Counted from the first letter of the stretch, positions 54,579 through 64,000 are shown. The stretch is 64,000 nucleotides of DNA from Blautia faecicola (GCF_004123145.1 NZ_SDKC01000001.1:2575501-2639500); one strand, 5' to 3'. Numbers and translations are program-made. Notes: generated from the sequence alone by a model not told the origin.

Positions 54579-55481
54579 TTATTTTTTCCGGACAAATATG
54601 CCATAACCACTTCCCAGTTTGCCGCCCTGCTGCAGATAGTCTGCAATCGCTCTCTGCAGCCCGGTCTTCCGGGGAAGTTCTTCCGGTTTCTTCTTCCACT
54701 CTGCGCCGAATACCCTCCAGCCATCCGGGAAAATCGTCTCGCTTTTTTCCGCTGCAACCAGATGGAACCGATCCGCATACGCTTTCATATTTCCTTCCGG
54801 AAGGATCCGTACCAGATCCGGATCGATCAGCCAGGATTCCACACCAAACACGGTGTAATCCTTCGGAAAATGTTCTTTGAAAAATACTTCTGCCCGTGCA
54901 AATGCATCATCGAGAAGTTCCTGTTTCATCGGCCCTGCGGATGGAATATGCATATTGATCACGGTATCTCCCGGATGAATCTGTACACCATCCACCTCAC
55001 AGTCTTCTTTTCCCTCAAACGGACGCAGTTCAAACTGCAATCTTCCCAGTCCAAACCGGGTCAGATTAAAGAATCCGTCATACCAGTGACCGACAAAATT
55101 GCCGTACACGCCATGAATCTCATAGCACTCCAGCATTTTCCATTTCATATCTTCCAGACTCTTATCGAAAACATCCATCGGAAGTCCCTGTTTTTCATAC
55201 CGCACTTTCACTTCTTCCCAGCAGCAAAACAGCATCAGTGCGTCGAGAAGATAACGGTTGACACCAAATGTTTCTTCTCTTCCCTCTGTCTCTGCCAGTG
55301 TTTTTGTGAGAACGGAAAGTTCCCCGTCTGCTGTCATCACCTGTTCTGCGGTCTGTACGATCACATCCCAGTGACCTTCTTTTTCCAGCTGCTCTCTTGC
55401 ATCGAGAAGCTGCCGGATACCTTCTTCCGGCAACTGTATCGTCGCCATCAGATCTGTCATCTGCTCTTTTGTCTCTGTCAT
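54579..55481 (-). CDS. Acyltransferase-domain-like hypothetical protein
   Basis: The protein has 300 residues from the ATG at 55481 behind AAAGGAG. The N-terminal half is helical (EEGIRQLLDAREQLEKEGHWD). The second half has HGVYGNFVGHWYDGFFNLTRFGLGRLQFELRP (in part) and VINMHIPSAGPM, DPDLVRILPEGN. These fit the paired DUF5596/acyltransferase-like domains found as one protein in Clostridia. The substrate is not known. It lies 24 bp after nadE's end region on the same strand and may be read with nadE. Confidence 0.65.
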   Translation of the reverse strand: MTETKEQMTDLMATIQLPEEGIRQLLDAREQLEKEGHWDVIVQTAEQVMTADGELSVLTKTLAETEGREETFGVNRYLLDALMLFCCWEEVKVRYEKQGLPMDVFDKSLEDMKWKMLECYEIHGVYGNFVGHWYDGFFNLTRFGLGRLQFELRPFEGKEDCEVDGVQIHPGDTVINMHIPSAGPMKQELLDDAFARAEVFFKEHFPKDYTVFGVESWLIDPDLVRILPEGNMKAYADRFHLVAAEKSETIFPDGWRVFGAEWKKKPEELPRKTGLQRAIADYLQQGGKLGSGYGIFVRKK

Positions 55482-55546
55482 TTGCTGCCTTCTCCTTTTC
55501 TCTTCCAACCAAACGCGAACCATGCGAGTTTTCGAAAGTTATCCAT

Positions 55547-57460
55547 TTATGATAATTTTTCCACCTGATCCATCCAGATACGCACACAGGAATCGCTCGA
55601 CATCCGCAGATCGCCTCTCGGAGATACAGCTACCGTACCGACTTTCGGTCCGTCCGGCAGACAGGAGCGCTTGAACTGCTGCATAAAGAATCTCCGGTAG
55701 AAGTTCTTTAACCACTTCAGGATCACTTCCCGGTCATACACGCCCTCAAAGGTCTGTACAGCGATCCGGAAGATCTTATCCGGTTCGTATCCCGCACGGA
55801 GCATATAATACAGGAAGAAATCATGCAGTTCATACGGTCCCACCAGATCTTCTGTTTTCTGTGCGATCTTGCCGTCTTTTGGCGGGAGCAGTTCCGGGCT
55901 TACCGGTGTATCCAGGATATCCAGCAGGATCTCGGAGAGCCGGTCATCCTCACAGGTATCCGCATAGTAGCGTACCAGATGGCGCACCAGTGTCTTCGGG
56001 ATCGATGTGTTGACCGCATACATGGACATATGATCGCCATTGTAGGTTGCCCATCCAAGCGCCAGTTCCGACAGATCACCCGTTCCGATAACCATACCGC
56101 CGGTCTGGTTTGCGATATCCATAATGACCTGGGTACGCTCTCTCGCCTGACAATTTTCGTATGTCACATCATGGTTTTCCATATCATGTCCGATATCCCG
56201 GAAATGGATTGTTACCGCTTCGCGGATATCTACTTCCCGCAGTGTTGCCCCCAGTTTTTCCGTAAGGTCGCAGGCATTCCGATACGTTCTGTCTGTGGTT
56301 CCGAAACACGGCATCGTAACTGCGGTGATCTTTTCTCTCGGCATGCCGAGGAAATCAAATGCTCTGGCTGTTACCAGCAGTGCCAGTGTGGAATCGAGTC
56401 CTCCGGAGATACCGATGACCGCACTCTGGCTGTGAGTGTGTTCCAGACGTTTCTTCAGTCCCATCGCCTGGATCGTCAGGATCTCATCACATCGTTTTTC
56501 ACGCTCTTCTTTTCCTGACGGCACGAACGGTTTCCGTGGGAACGTTCTGGTCAGCTTTGTCTCTTCTTTTTCCAGTGCGAACGCGATCTCCTGATATCCG
56601 GTCGTATCTGCTGCCGGATAGGTGGTCATTTTTCTTCGTTCCGTTACCAGACGGCGAATATCCAGATCGCCGTAAATTGTCTCATTGATAAAACGTTTCG
56701 CCTCTTTTAAGATCGAACCGTTCTCGCAGATCAGATTGTGTCCGCCAAATACCAGGTCTGTGGAGGATTCGCCCTCTCCGGCTGTTGCGTAAATATAACC
56801 GCAGATCAGCCGCGCGGACTGTCCTTTTACCAGTTCTCTGCGGTAGGTGTCTTTTCCGGTGATCTCATCCCCGGCAGACAGATTGACGATCACATTGGCT
56901 CCTGCCAGTGCGTGTCCCACACTCGGCGGATTTGGCACCCAGAGATCCTCACAGATCTCCACAGCCACCTTCATCCCCGGCATCTGCGGGCAGGAAAACA
57001 GTAATTTTGTTCCGAACGGTACGTTTTCTTCCCCGATCGTCACCATATGCGTCTCCGGGTCTGCCGGTGTGAAATGTCTTGCCTCATAATACTCGGCATA
57101 GTTTGGCAGATTCGTCTTCGGCACCAGACCAAGGATTTTTCCCCGGTTTAAGACTGCTGCCACATTGTACAGCTTTCCGTTATATTCCCATGGAAGTCCT
57201 ACGATGATCAGCGCATCCACCTGGCTGGTTTCCCCTGCCAGCCATACCAGCTGTTCCTTCGCACTGTCCAGAAGCAGTGTCTGCCAGAACAGGTCCTGGC
57301 AGGTATATCCGGTGATACAAAGTTCCGGAAATGCCATGATCTTTGCGCCCTCTGTCTCCATCTGACGGATCAGTTTCAGAATCTCCCCTGCATTGTATAC
57401 ACAGTCTGCCACCTGAATCTTCGGTGTGCCGGCTGCTGTTTTGATAAATCCGTGTCTCAT
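55547..57460 (-). CDS. nadE: NAD+ synthase, glutamine-dependent
   Basis: The 637-residue protein joins two domains. The N-terminal nitrilase-type glutaminase has the triad E46 (FPELC), K115 (PKTNLPNY) and C170 (VEICEDLW). The C-terminal synthetase has the pyrophosphate loop SGGLDST at 352-358 and GTGDLSELALGWATYNGDH (in part). It amidates nicotinic acid adenine dinucleotide to NAD+. It follows hslO by 15 bp. Confidence 0.97.
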   Translation of the reverse strand: MRHGFIKTAAGTPKIQVADCVYNAGEILKLIRQMETEGAKIMAFPELCITGYTCQDLFWQTLLLDSAKEQLVWLAGETSQVDALIIVGLPWEYNGKLYNVAAVLNRGKILGLVPKTNLPNYAEYYEARHFTPADPETHMVTIGEENVPFGTKLLFSCPQMPGMKVAVEICEDLWVPNPPSVGHALAGANVIVNLSAGDEITGKDTYRRELVKGQSARLICGYIYATAGEGESSTDLVFGGHNLICENGSILKEAKRFINETIYGDLDIRRLVTERRKMTTYPAADTTGYQEIAFALEKEETKLTRTFPRKPFVPSGKEEREKRCDEILTIQAMGLKKRLEHTHSQSAVIGISGGLDSTLALLVTARAFDFLGMPREKITAVTMPCFGTTDRTYRNACDLTEKLGATLREVDIREAVTIHFRDIGHDMENHDVTYENCQARERTQVIMDIANQTGGMVIGTGDLSELALGWATYNGDHMSMYAVNTSIPKTLVRHLVRYYADTCEDDRLSEILLDILDTPVSPELLPPKDGKIAQKTEDLVGPYELHDFFLYYMLRAGYEPDKIFRIAVQTFEGVYDREVILKWLKNFYRRFFMQQFKRSCLPDGPKVGTVAVSPRGDLRMSSDSCVRIWMDQVEKLS

Positions 57461-57475
57461 AGCTTTCCTTTCCGC

Positions 57476-58357
57476 CTATTTTCTGGCAAGTTCGAGCAGT
57501 TCTTTCAGTTCATCTACGCTGAAGTTGTAGTTGGAGTTACAGAAATGGCAGCTCAGTTCGATCGGCTCACCGTCATCGATCATGCCCTGCAGTTCTTTTT
57601 CTCCCAGACTGATCAATACTTTTCCAACCCTTACTTTGTCGCAGTTACAGTAGAAACTGGTCGGCACTTTCTCATTGATTTCCAGATCCATATCACCAAG
57701 CAGTTTTTCCAGCAGCATTTCCGGTGTATAACCCTGATCCAGAAGTTCGGTAACAGAAGTGATCTGTGCCAGATTTTTCTCCAGTTCCTCAATCACTTCT
57801 TCCTCTGCGTTCGGCATCAGCTGCACGATAAATCCACCGGCCTGGCGGACAGTATTATCCTTCTCCATCAGTACGCCAAGTCCTACTGCGGAAGGCACCT
57901 GCTCACTGCTTGCAAAATAATAGGTCAGATCATCTCCGATCTCACCGGTCTTTAATTCCGTCTGTCCCACATACGGCTCTTTCAGACCCAGATCCTTAAT
58001 TACACTTAAGACACCAAGACCAAGCGCACCGCCCACATCCAGTTTTCCCTGTGCATTCGCCGGGAGCATGACTTCCGGATGGTTTACATAACCTTTTACT
58101 CTTCCTTTGGAATCGGAAGTCACCGTCAGACCTCCGATCGGTCCGCTACACTTGATCTGCAATGTCAAGACATCTTTGTCCCCTTTCATCATGATTCCCA
58201 TCATCGCACCGCCGGTCAGCAGACGTCCCAGAGCCGCGGTTGCCACAGGACTGGTATTATGATCCTTTCTTGCGGTCTCCACTACATCTTTTGTGTTAGC
58301 CGCAAAGGCACGGATCTGTCCGTCGGCTGCGGTTGCTCTTACAATATAATCACTCAT
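57476..58357 (-). CDS. hslO: Redox-regulated chaperone Hsp33
   Basis: The 293-residue protein has an N-terminal substrate-binding domain and the C-terminal zinc switch with C237-x-C239 (FYCNCDK) and C270-x2-C273 (LSCHFC). Oxidation releases zinc and activates holdase function. It lies upstream of nadE on the same strand. Confidence 0.96.
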   Translation of the reverse strand: MSDYIVRATAADGQIRAFAANTKDVVETARKDHNTSPVATAALGRLLTGGAMMGIMMKGDKDVLTLQIKCSGPIGGLTVTSDSKGRVKGYVNHPEVMLPANAQGKLDVGGALGLGVLSVIKDLGLKEPYVGQTELKTGEIGDDLTYYFASSEQVPSAVGLGVLMEKDNTVRQAGGFIVQLMPNAEEEVIEELEKNLAQITSVTELLDQGYTPEMLLEKLLGDMDLEINEKVPTSFYCNCDKVRVGKVLISLGEKELQGMIDDGEPIELSCHFCNSNYNFSVDELKELLELARK

Positions 58358-58468
58358 ATCTGTTTCCTTTCTTTTTCTTTCATATAATTATTATGATACC
58401 AGGGTCAAAAGTTCAGAAATCTGACGCAAGCTTGCTTCCAGGAAGTTTTCATACTTTCTGCAATTTCT

Positions 58469-59224
58469 TTATTTTGTACACTCTCTCGCAATAAAATAGA
58501 TTCTCTCGCTGTCTTCCCGTACGGGTTCTCTGGTAAATGCATCGTAGATTGCTTCCACTTTCAGTCCTGCTTCCTCCAGTAATTCTTTCACTCTCTCCGG
58601 CTCATATGCTTTCTGGTAATGAAATTCTTCGTGCTTCCGGTAAAGATCGTCCTCTTCTTTAATAAATAATGTCAATGCATATTCATTGACCTGTGATTCC
58701 TCATCAAAACAGTTTTCCCAGATAAAACTTCCCTCTTCCCGGTTTTCTGCAATCGTCGTGTTGCCGATGACCTCCCGGTATTTGTACGGAGTATTCATAT
58801 CAAAGACAAAGATTCCGCCCGGATCCAGATAATTGTTGACCAGCCGGAAGACCTCCAGAAGATCTTCTTCCTCCAGAATATAATTCATACAGTCACAGAT
58901 GCTTACAACAGCCCTGACCGTTCCATACAGTTCAAATTCCCGCATATCCTGCATCAGATATAAAATATCCAGACCGGATTCCACCCGTTTTTCCTGGGCG
59001 ACCTCCAGCATATCCGGGGAATTGTCGATGCCGATCATATCGTACCCCTCAGCTGCCAGAAGTTCTGTCATACTTCCGGTACCGCAGCCAAGCTCCGCGA
59101 TCAGTCCGTCTTCTATTCCATATTCTTTTAAAATACCGGTCAGATACGTACACCATGCCGGATAATCAATGTTATCCATGAACAGATCGTATACACCGGC
59201 AAAACTTTCATAAGATTCTTCCAT
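58469..59224 (-). CDS. Class I SAM-dependent methyltransferase
   Basis: The 251-residue protein has motif I in LIAELGCGTGSMTELLAAEG, GIDNSPDMLEVAQ as the acidic loop after strand 2, and RAVVSICDCMNYILE as motif III. It belongs to the broad methyltransferase type 11/25 group. The substrate is not recognisable. It is monocistronic, with a repeat-rich gap upstream. Confidence 0.88.
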   Translation of the reverse strand: MEESYESFAGVYDLFMDNIDYPAWCTYLTGILKEYGIEDGLIAELGCGTGSMTELLAAEGYDMIGIDNSPDMLEVAQEKRVESGLDILYLMQDMREFELYGTVRAVVSICDCMNYILEEEDLLEVFRLVNNYLDPGGIFVFDMNTPYKYREVIGNTTIAENREEGSFIWENCFDEESQVNEYALTLFIKEEDDLYRKHEEFHYQKAYEPERVKELLEEAGLKVEAIYDAFTREPVREDSERIYFIARECTK

Positions 59225-59496
59225 ACTGTCTCCTTTCTGACCTGTCGTTCTCTTTCTTCCGGTTTCCTGTTTTACAAAACGTTTTTCAGAAGTAATACCT
59301 TCCGCAAATCCAATCCCAGCGATTTGCGGAAGGTATCCGATTCCTCTTGTGTAACCTTGTAACTGTTCAGTATCTTCACAGGTACAGGAAAAATTGCATT
59401 AAAAATCACCTTCGGTGATGTCATTTTTGCTTGTATGTCTCAGGATTTTGGCATATTCATGCCAAGACACCTCGTGGGGTAGTGGCTGCTGAATAG
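59225..59496. other. Intergenic gap with palindromes and a repeat element
   Basis: The gap holds a perfect 16-bp inverted repeat with a 10-base loop (ATACCTTCCGCAAATC at 59295-59310, GATTTGCGGAAGGTAT at 59321-59336) and the lgt terminator. An outer near-complementary pair GTAACTGTTCAG (59359-59370) and CTGAATAGTTAC (59489-59500) brackets a 142-bp element containing GACACCTCGTGGGG. The right arm covers the lgt stop codon. Confidence 0.55.
59401..59419 (-). terminator. Terminator of lgt
   Basis: On the minus strand ATCACC-GAA-GGTGAT is followed by TTTTT. Confidence 0.6.
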
Positions 59497-60288
59497 TTAC
59501 ACAACCTTTTCTTCCTGTATATTCTTTTCCGGTCCCTGTGCCTTTTTCTTTCCAAACCAGAAAAACAGTACCACGCCGGCAATCGCAGTGAAAATAGCGA
59601 TAAACTGGGATGTGGACAGACTTCCCACATTTCCCCTTTCCAGATCCCCACGGAAGAATTCCAGGACAAATCTTCCCACACTGTAACAAACCAGATACAG
59701 TCCTGCCACCTGTCCGTCGCCCTTTTTCTTTCCTGCAAACCACATCAGGAAGATGCAGTTCAGAAAATCCAGACCGCTGGAGATCAGCTGCGTCGGAATC
59801 AACGGCACGTTGTTCGGCGCATAAGCAGAATCGTGGAAAAGAATATGAAATGCACTGTTCGTCTCTTTTCCATAGCAACATCCTGCCAGAAAACACCCGA
59901 TTCTTCCAAATCCCTGTGCCAGTGCCACCGACGGCATAACCAGATCGAAATATTTTATAAATTTTAGTTTTGCCACCTTACAGTAGAGCCATGCGGCAAG
60001 GATTCCTCCGATGATTCCTCCATAAACCACAAAACCGTTCCGTGCATCTTTCAAAAGGGAAGGATCTTTAAGAATCGCCGGAAGCTGCGTGATCAGATAT
60101 AGAAGCTTTGCTCCTCCAAATCCACCGATCACCGCCCAGACCGTCACATAGAAGACTTTGTCCGGATCCAGCGCATATTTTTTCGACCGGTACGTGGCAC
60201 TGAAGTATGCCGCCAGCACACCAATGGCAATCATCAGTCCATATCCGTAGATTGTGATCGGACCAATGGAAAACAATTCATTTTTCAT
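59497..60288 (-). CDS. lgt: Prolipoprotein diacylglyceryl transferase
   Basis: The 263-residue membrane protein has the family signature in GFGRIGCFLAGCCYG near 129-143, an early conserved SIGPITIYGYGLMIAIG, and QFIAIFTAIAG near the end. It attaches the diacylglyceryl group to lipobox cysteines, including that of the lipoprotein encoded at 33.1 kb. It starts at ATG behind AAAGGAGATATCC. Confidence 0.95.
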   Translation of the reverse strand: MKNELFSIGPITIYGYGLMIAIGVLAAYFSATYRSKKYALDPDKVFYVTVWAVIGGFGGAKLLYLITQLPAILKDPSLLKDARNGFVVYGGIIGGILAAWLYCKVAKLKFIKYFDLVMPSVALAQGFGRIGCFLAGCCYGKETNSAFHILFHDSAYAPNNVPLIPTQLISSGLDFLNCIFLMWFAGKKKGDGQVAGLYLVCYSVGRFVLEFFRGDLERGNVGSLSTSQFIAIFTAIAGVVLFFWFGKKKAQGPEKNIQEEKVV

Positions 60289-60334
60289 GGATATCTCCTT
60301 TTATGTTTTATCTTTTCGCGTCCCCCTTATTATA

Positions 60335-60943
60335 TCAGCATGACCCGTCCGGTACAATCATATTTTTGACTCGTTGTTCACGTAAATTATAATCCACATC
60401 TTCCAGTTCCCTGGCATCTGCCACCGGATACCAGAAGATCCTCTCCGAATATTTTTTCAGGACTCTCCGTCCTCCCTGATCCCCGGAGAGTGCCAGAAGT
60501 TCCGGAAGATATTCCCGTGAAAACCAGACCGGATTGCCGGGTGTCTCTCCCAGACAGACACTTCCCAGATCCGCATGGTTTTGCTCCATTTTGCTTACAA
60601 ATTCTTCAATGGTTGCCTCAGAAAGCCACGGCTGATCTGCGGTAAAAAATACAAACGCGTCTGCGTCACCTGCAGCCTTCAGCCCGTTTTTGATCGTCCA
60701 GGACGCACCGTCCCTGCTCTCGGGAGAATATACGGTTCGATGTGCCAGCTGCTTTCCCTGTTCGAGAAGTTCTTCATACTGGCTGACCAGCACGATCTCC
60801 CAATTCCTGTGCCTCTTACATACCGCAGACAATCGTTCAAGCACATGCAGATACATCGGTTTTCCATCAATCAGGTAAAAAAGTTTATTACTGCCAAAAC
60901 GGCGGCTGTTTCCAGCCGCCATATAAATCATTCGAATTCTCAT
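60335..60943 (-). CDS. MocA-like molybdenum-cofactor nucleotidyltransferase
   Basis: The protein has 202 residues from an ATG sharing ATGA with the XdhA stop. It has MIYMAAGNSRRFGSNKLFY (nucleotide-binding loop), then FFTADQPWLSE (metal-binding D) and LGETPGNPVWFSREYL. This is the MocA/MobA-like CTP transferase fold, which matures molybdopterin for hydroxylases of the xanthine dehydrogenase family. The gene order supports that role. Confidence 0.85.
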   Translation of the reverse strand: MRIRMIYMAAGNSRRFGSNKLFYLIDGKPMYLHVLERLSAVCKRHRNWEIVLVSQYEELLEQGKQLAHRTVYSPESRDGASWTIKNGLKAAGDADAFVFFTADQPWLSEATIEEFVSKMEQNHADLGSVCLGETPGNPVWFSREYLPELLALSGDQGGRRVLKKYSERIFWYPVADARELEDVDYNLREQRVKNMIVPDGSC

Positions 60944-63219
60944 TTTTTCAAGAGTCCCATCGCAATTTTTTCGCTTGTGATCGGCAGTTCCCGGAACCAC
61001 AGACCGGTTGCATTATAGATTGCATGCGCCAGTGCCGGTGATGGCGTATTAATAACGATCTCACCGATGGATTTGGCCCCGAACGGTCCTGTCGGTTCGT
61101 AACTGCTCTCAAACTCCACACGCAGTTTTCCCATATCCAGACGGGTCGGAACTTTATACTGCATGAAGGAATTATTTCTCAGCTGTCCTTTCGGGCTGTA
61201 CTGAATATTCTCATACAGTGCCATACCGATTCCCTGTACAATGCCTCCTTCCACCTGAACCCGTGCCAGATTCGGATTGATGACCGTACCACAGTCCACA
61301 ACTGCCACATAATCAAGAACCTCTACATGACCAGTCTCTTTATCCAGTTCAATCTCTACCATACCAGCCATAAACGGAGGCGGGGACACCGGTGAGCTGC
61401 TGTCTTCCACAGCTTCTAGAGCATTGATACTTCCGCACATGGAACTGGTACCGATCTGGGTAAGAGAAACTTCCTCACCAGTAGCCAGACGTTTTACACT
61501 GTCTCCGGCGAATTCCAGTTCCTCACTTTCACAGTTCAGGATCTTTGCAGCTTCCTGCACGATCCGTTCCTGTAATTTTCTGCAGGCCTTTTCTACCGCA
61601 CGTCCGGTAATATACGTGGTACTGGATGCATAAGATCCGGAATCATACGGAGATGTATCCGTATCCGCACCGCTGACGATCACATTTTCAATCGGGCACA
61701 TCATACATTCTGCTACCATCTGTGCCAGAATCGTATCACAGCCGGTTCCCATATCTGCCGCACCTATCGCAAGGGTGTAGATACCGTCTTCGTTCAGTTT
61801 GATATCCGCAGACCCCACATCCACACCGGAGATACCGGAACCCTGCATGGACATGGCCATTCCCACGCTTCGCACTTTACCGTTTCCCATATCTCTTGCC
61901 GGATATTTGTCTTCCCAGCCGATCATCTTTGCCGCACGTTCCAGACAACGATCCAGGGCACAGCTATTACTTACCTCATCGTAATAAGAATGCATCTGCA
62001 CCCCTTCACGTACCATGTTCATCTCACGAACCTTCAGAGGATCTATGCCGATCTTTGCCGCCAGCTGATTGACAGCGGATTCTACCGCAAACTGCCCCTG
62101 AGTTGCTCCGTATCCACGGTATGCACCTGCAGACATCACATTACTGTAAACTACGTCATAGGAAAAACGATGAGCCTCCAGCGATCCCTCATATAACGGA
62201 ATCGATTTATGTCCGGACAGACCAACCGTTGTCGGACCGTGCTCGCCATATGCACCGGAATTGGACAGGGTATAGACATCGATCGCGCGGATCTTTCCGT
62301 TTTTCATTGCTCCCAGCCGTACCGTCACTTCCATCTCATGACGCGGGGAGGATGCCGTCTGGGATTCCTGTCTGCTGTAAATGATCATCGACGGTTTTCC
62401 GGTCTTCCAGGTGACAAAAGCCGGGAAAACTTCCGCTACCACCGACTGTTTTGCCCCGAATCCACCACCGATTCTCGGTTTGCTGACACGGATCTTTGAT
62501 TTTGGTATTCCCAGGGCATTGGACAGGATCCTTCGTACATGAAAGACGATCTGTGTGGAACTCACCACATTCAGTCTGCCATAAGCATCCATAAAGCAGC
62601 AGGTACGGAAAGTCTCCATCATCGCCTGCTGATCTGCTTTTACATGATAGGTCTCTTCCACCATCACTTCACAGTCTTTGAAAACGGCTTCCACATCCCC
62701 GTAACCGCTGGTTCCTGTTGCCACCAGATTGCGCTTATTATCTGCTCCCACCGGACATAATGCTTTCCAGTTTTCTTCCGGGTGAACCAGAATCTCATTA
62801 TCTTTTGCTTTGTGAAAATCCAGAATGGCCGGTAGAACTTCGTACTGCACTTTAATGATTTTCAGTGCTTTGTCTACGCACTCCTCATTCTCTCCCGCTA
62901 CGATGGCCACCGGATCCCCCACATAGCGTACATGCTGATCCAGGATCTGACGGTCATAGGGACTTGGCTCCGGATAGGTCTGTCCGGCCATGGTAAAACG
63001 CTGGGTTGGTACATCTTCCCAAGTATACACAGCTTCGATTCCCGGAACCTTCTTTGCTGCATCTGTTTTTATTGACAGAATATTTGCGTTGGCATGCGGG
63101 CTTCGAAGTACTTTTACCACCAGACAGTCAGCCGGAGCCACATCCTGTGTAAAGACCGGTTTTCCTGTTACCAGCGCCATTGCATCTTTTTTCATCACCG
63201 GTTGTCCTACTACCTGCAT
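60940..63219 (-). CDS. xdhA: Xanthine dehydrogenase-type molybdopterin-binding subunit
   Basis: The 759-residue protein has GGGFGAKQ at 251-258, AGAYRGYG at 364-371 and a likely catalytic glutamate E720 in GAKSIGEIVIN, all as in molybdenum hydroxylases. These act on purines or related heterocycles. It overlaps the 2Fe-2S subunit gene by 10 bp and is followed by the MocA-like gene. The exact substrate (xanthine, nicotinate or another purine) cannot be read from sequence. Confidence 0.92.
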   Translation of the reverse strand: MQVVGQPVMKKDAMALVTGKPVFTQDVAPADCLVVKVLRSPHANANILSIKTDAAKKVPGIEAVYTWEDVPTQRFTMAGQTYPEPSPYDRQILDQHVRYVGDPVAIVAGENEECVDKALKIIKVQYEVLPAILDFHKAKDNEILVHPEENWKALCPVGADNKRNLVATGTSGYGDVEAVFKDCEVMVEETYHVKADQQAMMETFRTCCFMDAYGRLNVVSSTQIVFHVRRILSNALGIPKSKIRVSKPRIGGGFGAKQSVVAEVFPAFVTWKTGKPSMIIYSRQESQTASSPRHEMEVTVRLGAMKNGKIRAIDVYTLSNSGAYGEHGPTTVGLSGHKSIPLYEGSLEAHRFSYDVVYSNVMSAGAYRGYGATQGQFAVESAVNQLAAKIGIDPLKVREMNMVREGVQMHSYYDEVSNSCALDRCLERAAKMIGWEDKYPARDMGNGKVRSVGMAMSMQGSGISGVDVGSADIKLNEDGIYTLAIGAADMGTGCDTILAQMVAECMMCPIENVIVSGADTDTSPYDSGSYASSTTYITGRAVEKACRKLQERIVQEAAKILNCESEELEFAGDSVKRLATGEEVSLTQIGTSSMCGSINALEAVEDSSSPVSPPPFMAGMVEIELDKETGHVEVLDYVAVVDCGTVINPNLARVQVEGGIVQGIGMALYENIQYSPKGQLRNNSFMQYKVPTRLDMGKLRVEFESSYEPTGPFGAKSIGEIVINTPSPALAHAIYNATGLWFRELPITSEKIAMGLLKK

Positions 63220-63686
63220 ACTGCACCTTCTTTCTCTTTTTTATAAGCAAGAAACTGCTGGATTCCCCGGAGCTGTCCTTCGTATCCGGAACAACGGCAT
63301 AGATTTCCTGCCAGATATTCTTTGATTTCTTCCTCGGATGGATCCGTATTCTCACGAAACAGTGCCAGTGCGTTCATGATCATGCCCGGATTACAGAAAC
63401 CGCACTGTTCTGCTCCCTGATTGGCGATAAATGCACCGAACTCCGCCGCTTCCTCCTGCAGTCCTTCCAGAGTATCTACTTTATGGCCAGATACTCTCGC
63501 CACCAGAGTGGAACAGGAAAGTACCGGTTTATCATCTACAAATACGGTACACAACCCGCAGTTTGCCGTCTCACATCCTCTTTTCACACTTTTACACCCA
63601 TGGGCACGCACAAAATCCAGCAGGAGCATCCCCGGCTGAATCTCTTCTGTGATTTTTTTACCATTTAACGTCATCTGGATCTTCAT
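63210..63686 (-). CDS. xdhC: Xanthine dehydrogenase-type 2Fe-2S subunit
   Basis: The 158-residue protein binds two clusters. C38, C43, C46 and C58 form the plant-ferredoxin-like site, and C95, C98, C130 and C132 (CGFC, LCRCSGY) the second. Length and spacing are normal. It lies between the FAD and molybdopterin subunit genes and passes electrons between them. Confidence 0.94.
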   Translation of the reverse strand: MKIQMTLNGKKITEEIQPGMLLLDFVRAHGCKSVKRGCETANCGLCTVFVDDKPVLSCSTLVARVSGHKVDTLEGLQEEAAEFGAFIANQGAEQCGFCNPGMIMNALALFRENTDPSEEEIKEYLAGNLCRCSGYEGQLRGIQQFLAYKKEKEGAVCR

Positions 63687-63690
63687 ACCG

Positions 63691-64000
63691 TTATACCTCC
63701 TGCATCTTTTCGATCTGTTTGAGCCCTCTGCCGATCAGAACTTCTGCCAGATGGCTTCGGAATTCTTTTCCCGCACGCATATTTCCTTCTGTCGGGAACT
63801 GCGCAGCCAGTTCTCCGGCCAGTGCTTCACTGCCCTTTTTCTTCCAGTCAGCCTCGGACACACACAGACAGACTGCTCTCGACGGACGGGCACCGACTGC
63901 CGTATAGATCTGTCCCTCCCGTAACGAAATACCACAGGTCAGTACCGGAAAATCTGTTTTTGAATTTCTGTGAGACAGATAGACACTTTTATCCTCATGT
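63691..64000 (-). CDS. Xanthine dehydrogenase-type FAD-binding subunit, C-terminal part
   Basis: The visible 102 codons read PVLTCGISLREGQIYTAVGA, RPSRAVCLCVSEADW, then LAAQFPTEGNMRAGKEFRSH and LAEVLIGRGL before the stop at 63691. This matches the C-terminal domain of CoxM/XdhB-type FAD subunits. The stop lies 4 bp before the 2Fe-2S subunit ATG. The N-terminal FAD domain lies beyond the window. Confidence 0.85.
   Translation of the reverse strand, partial: HEDKSVYLSHRNSKTDFPVLTCGISLREGQIYTAVGARPSRAVCLCVSEADWKKKGSEALAGELAAQFPTEGNMRAGKEFRSHLAEVLIGRGLKQIEKMQEV

Noticed and set aside
59399-59896. 165-codon minus-strand frame overlapping the end of lgt
   Set aside because: It is out of frame with lgt, Arg/Gly/Cys-rich and crosses the lgt terminator.

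Overview
The window reads as low-to-moderate GC Bacillota DNA, most likely from a spore-forming gut Lachnospiraceae (class Clostridia). The protein sequences, the strong AGGAGG-type ribosome binding sites, an alpha/beta-type small acid-soluble spore protein, an AddAB helicase-nuclease, a fused ECF-transporter ATPase and a molybdenum-hydroxylase operon all point this way. The placement is inferred from protein character and gene content; there is no rRNA gene here to anchor it.

Region 1 (1-6.6 kb) is accessory DNA resembling the backbone of an integrative conjugative or plasmid-like element. It carries a truncated secreted protein, a gamma-glutamylcyclotransferase-like gene, an amidoligase, a cytosine-C5 DNA methyltransferase, a ribbon-helix-helix-like protein with an acidic repeat tail, a ParM/ParR-like partition pair, two unknown genes and an XRE regulator. 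Region 2 (6.6-17.8 kb) mixes intact catabolic genes with wreckage. It has flavodoxin and hydrolase fragments around an intact acetyltransferase, a LysR gene, a CocE-type hydrolase / DUF819 permease / dipeptide epimerase set facing a cupin-type XRE regulator, and a decayed ABC transporter cluster. It ends with a TetR gene coupled to a small zinc-ribbon (KTR) gene that is split by a 160-bp MITE.

Region 3 (18-34 kb) is conserved core: rplM-rpsI with a textbook promoter, a YgjP-type metallopeptidase, truA, ecfT and a one-polypeptide ecfA1-ecfA2 fusion, then engB, lon, clpX, clpP, tig, a DJ-1 protein, proC, a choline-binding-repeat NlpC hydrolase and a lone NMT1-like lipoprotein. Region 4 (34-45.7 kb) has an HD phosphohydrolase, a PepV-type dipeptidase, a MATE pump, small regulators, a CYTH protein and an ABC-class ATPase. 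It continues with a candidate structured RNA, a membrane-anchored propeller-like protein, an SGNH hydrolase, a spore protein and a PadR/DUF1700/PspC envelope operon. Region 5 (45.8-64 kb) holds addBA, a PflX-like radical SAM protein, nadE, hslO, a methyltransferase, lgt, a MocA-like nucleotidyltransferase and a three-subunit xanthine-dehydrogenase-type operon cut by the window end.

The most distinctive finding is a 160-bp palindromic MITE family with three copies and TA target duplications. One copy interrupts a zinc-ribbon gene so exactly that removing it, with one TA, restores an unbroken reading frame. Other points of interest are the amidoligase/cyclotransferase/methyltransferase cassette, a candidate small RNA with a C-rich anti-Shine-Dalgarno-like segment near 41.8 kb, an inverted repeat over the epimerase promoter, and two genes whose stop codons lie in the loops of their own terminators. 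I saw no CRISPR array, rRNA or tRNA gene.
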